Assembly (NCBI GenBank): GCA_020226215.1
Contig: CM035230.1
Coordinates: 6,533,501-6,597,500, forward strand
DNA from: Sindora glabra
Taxonomy: Eukaryota > Streptophyta > Magnoliopsida > Fabales > Fabaceae
Reading direction: 5' to 3'
Length of the DNA stretch: 64,000 nucleotides
This document shows positions 35,475 to 47,819 of this stretch, in pieces (the stretch's first letter is position 1; each line of letters opens with the position of its first letter). The position numbers and the translations under genes were made by a program. The notes under the pieces are model-generated. The model was not told the origin of the DNA and did no database searches. It saw only the letters and a list, made by a program, of their open reading frames with translations.

Positions 35475-36140
35475 CTCATAATACAAACAAAACTTAGATT
35501 TTAATACCTCTACCATTTCATTGGCATAAGAAACACATTTCTTTGCTTTTTAATGATCAAAATCTCATAAGCCTTTTAGATTCAAATTTCCTCTTTTATC
35601 TCTTCATTGTATATTCAACTTTTGAGAGTTTTTATGTCAAATTTCTTCATATGAAGCTTACATTCTTTGTATTTTTTATGGTGAGGTATCCCTAGGAATT
35701 CTAAGGGTGAAGTATCTCTTAGTTAGTGAGTGATTTGAGTGAGAAAACTAAGAGAGATTGAATTATGTTCAAGAAGAACATTATAGAGGCTACTTCAAGT
35801 GCCTATTTCAAACTTGAAGAGATAGTAGATTAACAAAATCCAAGTGAAGTGGGCTTGGTTATGGATGTAATAATTGGAATATTAGAATTTCAAGGCCTAA
35901 CCACTATAAATATTATGTTTCCTTTTCTCTTCTCTATCTTTAAATTAAATGCTTATCTTGTGTTTTCAAGTGTTTATGGAATGAACAATATTTTGAAAAA
36001 CTAAATTTACTTTGAAAGTGTGTAAAACTCTAAAACCTAATTCATCCATTTCTTGGATGGAATCCATGGCTATAGTTTTGTGGTGGAATTTTTAAGAAAA
36101 GAAAACTATGTAGCTATCTAGAAATTTCTAAGTAATTATT

Positions 36141-36142
<2 letters not shown>

Positions 36143-36172
<30 letters not shown>
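36143..36172. repeat. (AT)15 microsatellite
   Basis: 30 bases of uninterrupted AT dinucleotide. Confidence 0.95.
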
Positions 36173-36176
<4 letters not shown>

Positions 36177-36200
36177 TCATTTGCACCTTTCATGTGGCCT

Positions 36201-36816
36201 TCAAAGCCTTACTTAACGATTTGTGGGTGATTTGGTCTTCTCTTAGTTACTATGTCCTTATATAAAACATGTTCATTTTTCTCTAGATAAATAACAAGTA
36301 AATCTCATATATTATCCTTGACAAGTGATTTAACCCTTATATTACTAAAATTTGTTATTTGCTCTTTTATACTTATTTAATGGTACACATAACCTTCCTT
36401 TATTAATTTTTCATGTAATATTTTAATGTGATCAATATGTAATTTTCAAATGATTTAGTTCCCCATTATAATGAAAGAAATTGATACTAATTTTAGAAAA
36501 GCATCTTTACATTCTACCTTTAATTTGTTCATTATTTTAGTTGCAATTCCAATACTTAACTTTCATTAAAGCAAATTTTTTTAATTCCAATTACTACATT
36601 TGGAATTAACAAATGGGAATTTCACGGTGAATTTCTTATTCTTGAACAATATGGTTTAACCTTTTTTCTTGATATAATGACTTAACTTTCTTTATCTTGA
36701 ATTTATCTTAATTCATAAGAAACGTAAGTTAGTTGATTATAGGCACATATTTCTATTGTTTAAACATAAAACTAAGCAAAGATAAGTGGATGTCATATAC
36801 ACTAGTAGAGAAAAAT
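36201..36816. other. AT-rich spacer, no gene
   Basis: I see no coding motif or repeat border. It may include the end of the copia LTR. Confidence 0.4.
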
Positions 36817-39800
36817 TGTAATACTCTAAATAGAGTAAGAAAGTTCAAGAAGGAATTTTGACTAAAAACCTCCATAACAGAAATCTAATAAAATAATCGA
36901 GTAAAATTTAGGTAAGCCATAAAGATAGATTGGAGGTACATCTAACTATAATTTTTGTAGAAATTACATTAAGAACTAAGATGGGTCAAAATATAATTAA
37001 AAATTTAAAATTAAGTTTAGGAAAATTATATAAAAGCCTAATAAGAAATTAAGAGCTTAGGTAGCTCAAAATTTAAAAATTTGGCCTAAATTTCAAATAA
37101 ATCACTCTGGTTTCTTTTTTAGGCTTAAATCTAATTTTAGAAATCATAAAAAAGAAAAAAACCAGATCCAAACAAAGCTCAAGTTTATAGAGGAAGCCAA
37201 TGACAATTTAGTGAATAGGTGGAAAACTTAGGGCATTTATTGGTGCTTCTTTCTAGAAATTATATTTGGATAAATTTAATTGGACTTGAGCAAAATATCT
37301 TCTAATTTTTATTCTTAAGAAACTATGCAAACATATGCCATTTATCATCAAATTTTTTTGCAAAAAAAATAATAATGAGGAAAGCTTATAGAGGAAGCTT
37401 TAAAATAGAGTTTTTATAAAACTTTTAAGGGCATTTTTGCACAACATTTCTAATTATATTCAGCCTTAAACCATGTGCTCTCCTAAGGTTTTCTATTAAG
37501 ATTTTCAATTCTCCAACAAATCCTAAAATTCTCCAAGTGGTTTCAATTTTTCCAAGATAACAAAAGTTTCCCATCATCCCCTTCAAGTTTTTATGAAAAT
37601 TTTCTTTTCAAAAATTCTAAAACTTGATTTATTTTAGTGAAGTTGCTATTTAGGAGGTATTTAAGAAGTTAGAGAATCAAGAATTTGATGTGAGTGGCAA
37701 CTTCCTTTATTCCTTTGAGTTTTCTTATGAAAGATGAAGAATATAATAGTATTTGTTATTATAGGTGTTAAGCGTGCTATATAATTTAGTTTTAATGTTA
37801 TATAGATGTTAATATGATGATATGATGTTGATATTTTAGTGCCAAGAATAGTAAGAAAAGATTCATTAAATTTTTTTTTAGGAGATGACAATAGAATTAT
37901 GTTAAGTTTAAAAGCAAAGGTATCAAAAGCGGATAATACTATATTTTTTCATCATTCTTTGGAATCAAGGGTTAGAAATTGCTAAAATTTTAATTTTTGA
38001 TATATTAATGTTATAAATAGTATCAGGATACGTGTGAAAAGAATTGAAAATTTTTAGAAAATTTCAAAGTTACAAAAAATGAAATTGTATGGACTTTAGT
38101 CATAAGAGTTCAAAATAGAATTTCAGATTCTATTGTCATGACCTACTTTTGATTGTGACCGGGTGAATCCCGTTACCAATTTTCACAAGTCTCAACAATT
38201 ATTACTCTTTTTATCTAGCAAGAATCTCCAAATTACAAGGAGATTTTTTTTAAAAAAAATTCACTTTGAATTTTAGCAAAAAAACAAATAAAATCCCCCT
38301 ATTTTTTGGACACTCTCTAAAGGTCACACATTCTATAATTCAAATTTGTGCTATTTCTCAAATACAACAACAATCATACATACATACAGTGTAATACAAT
38401 TTCAATTTCACACATATATAATTAATTTATTTAATTTTAATTCTAATATAAAAATAATCCCTAACTGTCAAATCTTTCAAATGAGGCAGTCTTTGATCTT
38501 CCATGGATGCTAACCTGAGAATATTAAATTAAAATAGAATGAGTTCCACGAACTCAATGAGTATATATAACTACCACTAACTCGTAAATGATCAACTTAG
38601 GTGTATTAAAAGTAATAGCAAACCAATTTTTGAACTCCTGAAATACATAGAACCATATCTTTTATCGGAGATTCACGCGCACCTAACAAACTCTATTTCA
38701 TGTAACACAATCATAGGAATCTCAACTTCTTATTAGAATTCAAGATAATGTACTACCTACTCTGGGTAGGCATCATATACAAACAACCATTAAAACTTAA
38801 ATACAAACATATCATCACAATCACATCATCAATACAAGTCAATCACAAACAGTTACATGATGTCATATATTTAAATATAGTAAACATACATATAATTATT
38901 CTATGATATCAAGATCAATTTTATACCTCGCTTAACAATTAGTCAGAAATTTCTCGTTTGGCTTTTGAATCAATATCATATCCATCTCATATAATTCGTC
39001 GAAAATTTTTCATCCGACTTTCATGTCATTTCTTTATCATCAATTACAATATTCGATATTATCATTCTAGCATCATTCATCACTTTCTAATGTCCCAAAA
39101 AGCTTAATTCATAATACTCATATGTAACTATTTTTATACAGAAATATAAAATTGATACTAATAATTAGGAAAATACAATTCAATATTTAAAAATACTTTT
39201 TAATAAGATAACAAAAAATGGTGAGATATATACTCAACTGAGAATATTTTACCACTATTGAGAGTTCAAAGTATCTATACCCATTTCCTCTCCATCCTAG
39301 ATAGTCAAATTTATTCAGTTTCTTTCCAAATTACAATTCTAGGTCTAACCATAGTATTTCATTTTCTAAAATGCATCTCATTATCCTTTATTAGGTTAAT
39401 CATAGAAAATTGAAGATATTGATGCTTTTGAATTTCTTTCTATATCATTAGACTTTTCTAAGTATAATCAGTATTTATTTCAAATATCCATACATATTTT
39501 TCTTTCTACGTCATACATAAATCTTTCAAAATAATAAAATATAATGTTTCAAATATAACTTAATAAATTTAATATTTTTCCATCATAAAAGCCGTAAGCC
39601 AGTTCACCTTTTCGAGCCATGGTTTAGCGATTTCCTTCATGCTACAGACAGTAGCGTTTGGGAAACATCGGGCTTCCAAGTTGATGATAACAAGATAACT
39701 AGCACCAACCAAGAGCTACCGTGTTAGAGGCAGAAAAGCTCGTGTTCCTGCCACCTTGTTACATGACTTCCAGTCGCAGCAGAAAGAAGAACTAGAGCAG

Positions 39801-42455
39801 CACAAACCTACAAGTTGCAATAATGCCTAAGGACGCCAAAAGCAAAGGAAGAACGGAGGAGAAAGAGACTCTTATAAGCTAAGGAAGGTCGTGAGAGCAG
39901 TGAGATAGTAGCAATGCAGTCATCTTCGGCCGGAACTGGAGGGAGTCATGGTGCAGCTCCTAGTAAGATGGCGTCGTTGAGAAAGAAGGGAAGCCACGCT
40001 CTACCCTCTTCAAGTTACCGAAACAGCAGTTCGCAACCAGCTCACTAAATGCCAACAGAGAGTAAAAGAGAGAAGTGCGAGCGAAAGGGAGACGAAGATA
40101 GCCACAAGCGGTGGTTCATGGCAACTGGAAAGGACGCCAACAGAGAACGGAAAGAGAGGAAGAGGGGAAAGCAGGAGCCCTGGGTAAAGAGAGAGTAAGA
40201 AAAGATCGAAAACCAGAGAGAGAGGCGGTGGAGCAGAGAGAGTTATATCTGAGAACGAGAAAGAGAAGTCAAGAAAAATGTCGAAAAAGCTGAGCTCTCC
40301 CTGTTATAGTACTATGCTCGGGAAAAAGAAAAGGTAGAAAAAGAAACCAGTGTGATAAAGAGAAGGGCGGTGGAATATCCTTTTTTTTTTTAAATGTTGC
40401 TCAGCTGTGGCTGAAAAGAAAAAGAAGGAAAAATCTAGAGACAGCAGCCAAAATTTAAGAAAAGCACGGAATCGAAGAAAAGAGAAGGCTATCTGAACAA
40501 CAATTAAAAGAATTCAAATGAAAAGCACAAAAACTGGAAGAGGAAAAATGCTGCAAAAAGGGATTTTTTTATTTAAAATCTTACTTTATGAATTCTCAAT
40601 CCTCCACTAAAAAGTATATACATATATATATTTTATAAAATAATTATTTCAAATTTTCATTACTTATAAAATAATTTATCAATTACAAATAAATTATTCT
40701 ATAAATTCTTGTGCTCAAAATTAATAAAATCTTTTCAACTTGTAAGAAATTCTTACAAAAGTTATTATAATCAATTCTTGAAACAATAATTATCATAAAA
40801 TAAATATACTTCAAATTTCATTATCAACATTATTTCAATATTTAAAAGTCTTTAAAAGAAAGGAGATTCAAATTCTATTATTAATCAATTAAATAAATAT
40901 TCATAAATATAGAAATTCATAAAACTAAAATTTTGGGATATTACATCTATGTTTGAAGTTTGGTGCTATTTGGGCAAGAATTTGATTGAGAAAAATTAAA
41001 GTAATTAATTTTATTTGATTGTTGACATGTTAGTAGGCTTACATAAAAACTTGGTGACAATTGGAATTGATTTGAATATTAAGAAGGCTCTTTTTCTACA
41101 ACCACTCCATAACTATCTAGAATTGGTAACTTTGCATTTTTAGTTTTGTATGAACAGTATTACATGTTAGTTTTGTGAAATAATTAAAGTTCTTCACCAT
41201 TTAATATGTTAGGAATGTTGTATAAAAATTTAATGATGTTTGGAAGTGATTTGAATATTGAAAAGAGGCTCTCATTGCAATTACTCATATGTTCTCTATT
41301 TTAGAAACCATAATTTTGGTTCTATGTGAACAATACTTGAAGATGAAGAAATTGAATGAAAATTGATGTTTGATGTTTATTAATGTGTTAGAAGTATTAG
41401 ATAAAATTTTGATAAAAATTTGAATTGAATTGAGAGCCTAAAAGGCGCTAAACCATGGGAGTTTTCATACTACATAGCATCTTTAATGTTTGATATTTTT
41501 TTATTCAAAAATCTTGTAAGCAATTGAAAATTGTGATACATGAACAATGCTTGAGTTATATATTGCTAGCCATTTAAAAGAATTAACTATTGTCATTATC
41601 TTGAATGGAAGGATAGTGTATCAATCTTAATATAAAGTCATGTGATAATAAAATTTGAATATATATGAGAATGGCAAGATTTTATAGTAGAGTTTGTAAT
41701 TTAACCACACCTAATGAAATGAATAATTGATGCTACAATCGACATTTCGTTATTGCTAATCCTATACATGATTTATGGGGTAAGATTATATCCTTTGTAT
41801 AAAAGAAGAGGCATGGAAAGGGTTGGAAGGATAAGGTTTGTGGCCTTATGCCTAGGGTGGCAGGGGATAAGGCTAGATTGAAGATATAAGGAGAAACTTA
41901 TATACTAATTATTGTCATTCTCTTTAGCAAACTTTGAAAACATAATGCTTAAGAACATTAATCAATTATTATTTTACATTATTATATATTTGATCTATTA
42001 TGATGAAAATTCTCTAGAAAAACGAGAAGATTAGCCATTCATTAAGCATTTTAATACTCAAACTCTTTTTGTTGAATTTTTATTTATAGATACAAAGCAT
42101 ATATTCCCCCAAGGATGATTGACATTTGAATGTGAACCTTCCTTTCACTTTTGGGAACCTTCTATATAGTCTTTTATGGTGTCCTAGTTTAGTATTTTAT
42201 CTTTTGATAGTAATTATAAATAGAGTTATATTTTCAAAAATTTTACACTTTTGGGTAAGTACTTTTATGTTTTAACTTTCCTCATGCACGTGCAACCAAT
42301 ATTATTTTCTATAAATATTTTTATATTCTTAGTAAAGTTAAAAAAGTAGATGAGTCATAAATGTCTTAAAGGCTTGTAAAGACATTTGGTTAGTATATTA
42401 ATACTAGTCAAATGTCTTTATGCCAATCATGGTATTTGAAATTTAGGTTATGACA
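36817..42455 (-). mobile_element. Family-B solo LTR split by a family-A solo LTR, target duplication AAAAT
   Basis: On the minus strand this unit starts TGTCATAACC at 42455 and ends GAGTATTACA at 36817. Perfect AAAAT duplications flank it (36812-36816, 42456-42460). Removing the nested element at 38134-40945 and one TCTAT copy leaves about 2.8 kb, in the range of the other family-B LTRs. It shares with 7819-10898 the GTGAGTGGCAACTTCC block (about 37692), the CTAAACCATGG block (about 41444) and GCCTAGGGTGG (about 41850), in the same order. It has no internal region or second LTR, hence solo LTR. Confidence 0.83.
38134..40945 (+). mobile_element. Family-A solo LTR nested in family B, target duplication TCTAT
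   Basis: The 2,812-bp unit starts TGTCATGACC and ends GGGATATTACA. Flanking TCTAT copies lie at 38129-38133 and 40946-40950. It shares its layout with 11053-13671: the CCATGGATGCTAACCTGA block (about 38501), the GAGATATATACTCA block (about 39223) and a GC-rich core (39600-40500). Frames in the core, e.g. 40111-40293 (Arg/Lys/Glu-rich), are purine-rich low-complexity readings. No coding region or primer site. Confidence 0.88.
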
Positions 42456-42918
42456 AAAATGGACTATATCCTTTGCTAGGTGAAAATCAAACACATGCTG
42501 GTCATATATGATATGCTTGAAGAATTTTGATTTATAACATCGAGTACTGCTTGATGGTTTGTGATATAGTAATTTTTTCTATTTTGTTGTTACTAGTTAG
42601 TAACAATGATTGGATAACAATTTGATCATAGAGATTTGATTTGTAAAAGAATTATCAATTTTATAAGGAAAATTTTTAATTTGGGCTAAAAATGCTTTAA
42701 ATGAAATAGTTTTGGTAACACTTATTTTATTTAGAGAAGAATGGCTAAGTGGGAATAGAACTCATGATTCTTTAACTAGTTTATAAAACATAATTTCCAT
42801 TTTCCAATATTATAAGGGGGAGAAAAAAGTTATGCAACTTCTCTAAAATTAATATAAATTTCTTTTAATACTAGAAAGAAACCGAATCATGTCAAAATCA
42901 TATGCTAATTTTGTTTAG
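42456..42918. other. AT-rich spacer, no gene
   Basis: I recognise nothing beyond the AAAAT duplication at its left edge. Confidence 0.4.
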
Positions 42919-43260
42919 ATATCTAATTGAGGATTAATGGGGGAAGATTGTGTGCATTATCAAAAAAGTATAGAAGGTTAAGTAGCATATTTTAATATAC
43001 AAAGGGTAAATCACACATCAAGAAAAGTATAGGAGAATTTTGTTTAATTTATCCATTTTTTATTATAATGTTGATTTATTTATATATGGATATCTAATTG
43101 AGGATTAATGGGGGAAGATTGTGTGCATTATTAAAGAAGTATAGAAGGTTAAGTAGCATATTTTAATATACAAGGGGTAAATCACACATCAAGAAAAGTA
43201 TAGGAGAATTTTGTTTAATTTATCCATTTTTTATTATAATGTTGATTTATTTATATATGG
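42919..43260 (+). repeat. 171-bp tandem duplication
   Basis: 42919-43089 and 43090-43260 are nearly identical (start ATATCTAATTGAGG), with only a few substitutions visible. No coding frame. Confidence 0.95.
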
Positions 43261-43834
43261 CCTGGAAGCATCTAAGTCTTCATGAAAATTACTACTATAA
43301 ATTTGATGTTAATTATGCATGATTGAAGTGACTACATTTGATGCTCAAGTAAAATTTGATGAGAAACATCTTCTTTCTCTTCCCATGGTAATAGGTCAAG
43401 CCAAGGAACTTCGAGAGCCTCTAGGTGTGCTTTAATTTTCTTTGATGCTAGATATAATAACTACATCCTAAATAATATGGACATATTATGTCGTTAAAAA
43501 CAAGATTTTAATGAAGTTACACTTTGGATAATGTGGACCATGATTGAGATTTAAGAGTCTAATTATTTTTCATGTTACTCGTCACTCTTATTTGTTATTT
43601 TTTCTTGCTAACATTGCTTACAAATATTTATTTTCATTTATAAATTTTTAATATTTAGTGCAAAACAATCCTATATTAGTTATCGCTTATGTAATTTCAC
43701 TCAAATTTTGGAATTGCAGTTTTATATTTATTTTTTTGTTCTAATTATAAACTTCCTATTATTGCCTTGTTAAGTTGCATGGATAATTAGCATATGTGGC
43801 CAACACTTGTTAATTTTACCTAATAGTTTAAAGT
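43261..43834. other. Spacer, no gene
   Basis: AT-rich; no motif recognised. Confidence 0.4.
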
Positions 43835-44390
43835 AATGTTTTAAAAATTGAATTCAATTGGAAAAATTCTAAACCGGCCATGTAATCATTCCAATTAACC
43901 TTTAAATCCGATCTTCAAAATACTAGTTTGAAAATTGGTAAACTAGTGACGAACTGGTCAAATAGAGCAAACCAATCATGATTTTCATAATTCAATTAAT
44001 TGATTATTTTTAAAAAAATTACTATTATTTATAAAAATAACATTATTTTTACTTGATATTATATATATATATATAATATCTTAAGTAGCTAAAAATTTCT
44101 TTATCTTTATAAATAAAAGTTATAGAATAAGAAAATTAGGTTCAATATTTTTTTGTGATAATTTGAATTATGAATTTATAAAATTATGAATTATTTAATA
44201 TTTTTTGAAATATTTTTATATTTTGTATACATAAGTTTAGTTTTATAACAATTTAATTTTTTTTAATTATTATATATCAAAAAATTTTTACATTATAATT
44301 TTGGTTCAACCTTAATAACCTTGGTTAAACCATCAAACCTTGAACTGCTCTTATTTTTTATTTAATGATCTATTTGATATTTGAAACATT
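43835..44390. mobile_element. MITE-like non-autonomous DNA element, AACCGG-rich type
   Basis: The ends form imperfect inverted repeats: left AATGTTTTAAAAATTGAA, right (reverse complement) AATGTTTCAAATATCAAA, 14 of 18 matching. Inside the ends are TTGGTTCAACC and AAACCGGCC words that occur in many plant non-autonomous DNA elements of this class. No coding capacity. Flanking 8-mers match at only five positions, so a target duplication is not secure and the superfamily is open. It contains an (AT) run at about 44059-44076. Confidence 0.55.
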
Positions 44391-45597
44391 GCTAATTAAA
44401 ATTTTCCTATCATTGATTATTGATGTGATAGTGATTAACAAATGTGGACAACTAGAGTAGTGGAACAAATCAGCTGGGCTAGCTTACACAAACTAAAAGC
44501 TAAACGAATTGGGTTGGGCTGGGCCCATCCATTTTTCGCATAAGTTTTCAATTTAAAGGCTTCAGTATGGTCCTTGTGAACTATGGGCTAAACCATAGGC
44601 TTTTTTATTTTAATTTTTTTTTACTTTTAAACAATAAACAAATAAAACCATTTAAAAGTATCATATATTTATCCATAAATTAGTCATAATATATTTTAAA
44701 CTTATATATAATCTTAAAAAATATTATATATACAAAATATAAGTCATAAAATACTAATAAAATAAAAAATATCATCTATAAATTATTCATAACACAATCA
44801 TATATAACTAAATAAAAAATAAGAGTATAATTTTGTATAGATTGAAAATTTTAAAAATGTATAGATGGTGTTAACTATGGTCCACATCTCTTAAGTTCTC
44901 CAGAATGGAGGTTTGAACCCTTCAAAACCCACAACCTTTAATCTATTTCGATGAGTCTATGGACATCACTTGTTAATATGACCTACCAATTATTTAGATA
45001 AAGTTTTCATAATCCAAGTGACAAATTTCTAAGGGGAAAGTATGATATTTTTTTGGTATTATTTCATTCCTAAAGGAAAAAAATATATGTGTCTCTCATT
45101 TTAGAATTTATTAAAGCATTATCAATTAATAACAAGGTTATTAGAATTGGAAGTACCTTATTAAAAAAAAAAGTAATCATGACACATAAGTACAAGGATC
45201 CAAATCAAAAGTTGTAAAGACCTAAGTAAAAAGTTCAACAAATTAAGTTCCTTTATTTGTTTGGCAAAAAGCATATTTCATAACAATATAGTCATAAAAC
45301 ATCTCTAGTAAGGAGTTTGGTGTTGGGAAAATTTCTTGAATGATTATGATAATGCAAAAGCATGTTCCCATAAATCAAGATTAAACAAGTAATCATATGA
45401 GCACAAATATTTAATATGATTTAGTTTTTACTCTACGAGAAAAGACTCAAATCTAATAAGATGAATCAATAAAGAGAATACAAATGACTTAATAACTCTC
45501 AAGCCTACACCCCAAATATATCAAAAAATACTTTATAGTGTATATACTCTTTACTTTTAATAATCTCTTCAATCAAAAGAATAAGAACTAATTATGA
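44391..45597. other. Mixed repeat-derived spacer, no gene
   Basis: Around 44475-44600 the GGGCTGGGCCCATCC and TAGGCTTTTTT words recall the subterminal parts of non-autonomous DNA elements, like the one at 52199. A TGTTGGGAAAATTTC at about 45323 resembles a copia LTR start, but no matching end was found. Confidence 0.35.
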
Positions 45598-45993
45598 AAT
45601 GTCAAGTTGCCCCTATGAGGGTGGCAAATATAAACAAGTACTTACCTATTTTTATCTTCATCTTATTCAAGCTTGAATTTCAAGAAATAGAGTTGTGGTC
45701 AAATTTGATAAATCCTATTATTGTGATCAAGTTAAACTTATCTCTCTTCAAATTCAACCTTAACTCTCCTCTCCTCCTCAAAATAAACTTTGCAATGTCA
45801 AGTTGCCCCTATAAGGGTGGCAAATATAAACAAGTACTTACCTATTTTTATCTTCATCTTATTCAAGCTTGAATTTCAAGAAATAGAGTTGTGGTCAAAT
45901 TTGATAAATCCTATTATTGTGATCAAGTTAGACTTATCTCTCTTCAAATTCAACCTTAACTCTCCTCTCCTCCTCCTCAAAATAAACTTTGTA
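45598..45993 (+). repeat. 196-bp tandem duplication
   Basis: Two near-identical copies (from 45598 and 45794), each starting AATGTCAAGTTGCCCCTAT. Frames 45594-45872 and 45790-46011 are readings of the two copies, not genes. The segment TTTGATAAATCCTATTATTG recurs in reverse complement in the array to the right. Confidence 0.94.
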
Positions 45994-46080
45994 TTACACA
46001 AGTATTTATAAGTTAAAATCCTTACAAAAAGGATAAATTCAACTTGATCACAATAATAGGATTTATCAAATTTTATCACA

Positions 46081-47276
46081 ACTTATCTCTTCAGATTCAA
46101 AATTGAATGACAACCTATCTCTCCTCCTCTTCAAAACAAGCTTACATTACACAAGTATTTATAAGTTAAAATCCTTGCAAAAAAGGATAAGCTTAACTTG
46201 ATCACAATAATATGATTTATCAAATTTGATCACAACCTATCTCTTTAAATTTAAACTTGAATAAGATGAAGAAAAAAATAGATAATTATCTTATTTAACA
46301 AAAATAGGATTTACGTATAGCTTCCTCTATTTTATGAAGGAAGTTGTTTTCCTTGGCTGTCATTTTTTTTATTCAATAGGATACAGACATCTCACTCCTT
46401 TCACAAACAAGATTTCCCTACTAGAAATTTCATTTAAAAAATCAACTGGAGCTGTAATTTAACGTTTTAAACTTATCTCTTCAGATTCAAAATTGAATGA
46501 CAACCTATCTCTCCTCCTCTTCAAAACAAGCTTACATTACACAAGTATTTATAAGTTAAAATCCTTGCAAAAAAGGATAAGCTTAACTTGATCACAATAA
46601 TATGATTTATCAAATTTGATCACAACCTATCTCTTTAAATTTAAACTTGAATAAGATGAAGAAAAAAATAGATAATTATCTTATTTAACAAAAATAGGAT
46701 TTACGTATAGCTTCCTCTATTTTATGAAGGAAGTTGTTTTCCTTGGCTGTCATTTTTTTTATTCAATAGGATACAGACATCTCACTCCTTTCACAAACAA
46801 GATTTCCCTATTAGAAATTTCATTTAAAAAATCAACTGGAGCTGTAATTTAACGTTTTAAACTTATCTCTTCAGATTCAAAATTGAATGACAACCTATCT
46901 CTCCTCCTCTTCAAAACAAGCTTACATTACACAAGTATTTATAAGTTAAAATCCTTGCAAAAAAGGATAAGCTTAACTTGATCACAATAATATGATTTAT
47001 CAAATTTGATCACAACCTATCTCTTCAAATTCAAACTTTAACCTATCTCTTTAAATTTAAACTTGAATAAGATGAAGAAAAAAATAGATAATTATCTTAT
47101 TTAACAAAAATAGGATTTGCGTACAGCTTCCTCTATTTTATGAAGGAAGTTGTTTTCCTTGGCTGTCATTTTTTTTATTCAATAGGATACAGACATCTCA
47201 CTCCTTTCACAAACAAGATTTCCCTACTAGAAATTTCATTTAAAAAATCAACTGGAGCTGTAATTTAACGTTTTAA
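46081..47276 (+). repeat. 390-bp tandem array, three copies
   Basis: Copies start at 46081, 46471 and 46861 with ACTTATCTCTTCAGATTC. The first two are exactly 390 bases and almost identical. The third carries about 26 extra bases near 47020-47050 (a duplicated AACCTATCTCTT context) and ends near 47276. No coding frame. The array lies about 0.5 kb beyond the stop codon of the E2 gene. Confidence 0.95.
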
Positions 47277-47819
47277 ATTTCATCAGTATTGCAATTAATT
47301 GGCATAAAACAGTAGGGATATATTCTTGCCAAAATAAAAAATAGTGACATATTGTTAGTAGAAATCTTCATATGAAGAATGGTAGTACCGTCCTTGACAG
47401 TATAGTCGGCTAGCAATCTCAGACAGAATTCAAACTACTCTTGATGGTTATATCTTGATAAATATAGAATATATAATTGATTGGCACTATTCAAGATTCC
47501 GATAAATTTCATCAGCAATTCAGAAACGATGAAACAAATCTATTAAGGCAGCAACTTAAATAATAGAACATTCCTCACAATGTTTTCAGAAACAGAAGCA
47601 AGATATAGTCTGATAACATTCTACGTTCAATTTGCCAAAGAGAGAAACAAGCCATTGCTTTATGAAAAGGCCCATAATATCAGAGAACCGTAAAGGCAGC
47701 AGTACCAAAGAATAAGAGAAAGGAAAAGAAAGAAAAAATGAACACTGGGTTCCCCCTCCTTCTCCTCTCCAAAACAGAGGAGGGGGCCTTCTTCTGACCA
47801 GCTTGATGAATTTAGACAC
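47277..47819. other. 3' flank of the E2 gene
   Basis: Should hold the 3' UTR and polyadenylation region of the minus-strand gene. A purine-rich stretch at 47705-47785 reads CT-rich on the coding strand. No clear AATAAA was located near the stop. The minus-strand frame 47586-47819 is a read of this region. Confidence 0.45.

Larger units (their letters stand above)
34806..36200 (+). repeat. Copia (Sirevirus-like) 3' LTR, right border approximate
   Basis: The LTR starts TATTAGCCTTAG after the polypurine tract. It contains a cluster of about six AATTGATT-type palindromes (35103-35400), a TATA box TATATAAAG at 35466-35474 and a downstream transcribed region. I could not find the exact end; 36200 is a guess, as the 5' LTR needed for comparison is absent from the window. 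Confidence 0.6.

Noticed and set aside
40111..40293. A 60-residue Arg/Lys/Glu-rich frame
   Set aside because: Purine-rich low-complexity sequence in the LTR core reads as charged residues; no homologous frame in the sister LTR.
45594..47276. A CRISPR-like array
   Set aside because: The copies are adjacent 196-bp and 390-bp tandem duplications without unique spacers, and the genome is a plant nucleus.
45323..47276. A copia solo LTR beginning TGTTGGGAAAA
   Set aside because: No matching CA end or target duplication was found.
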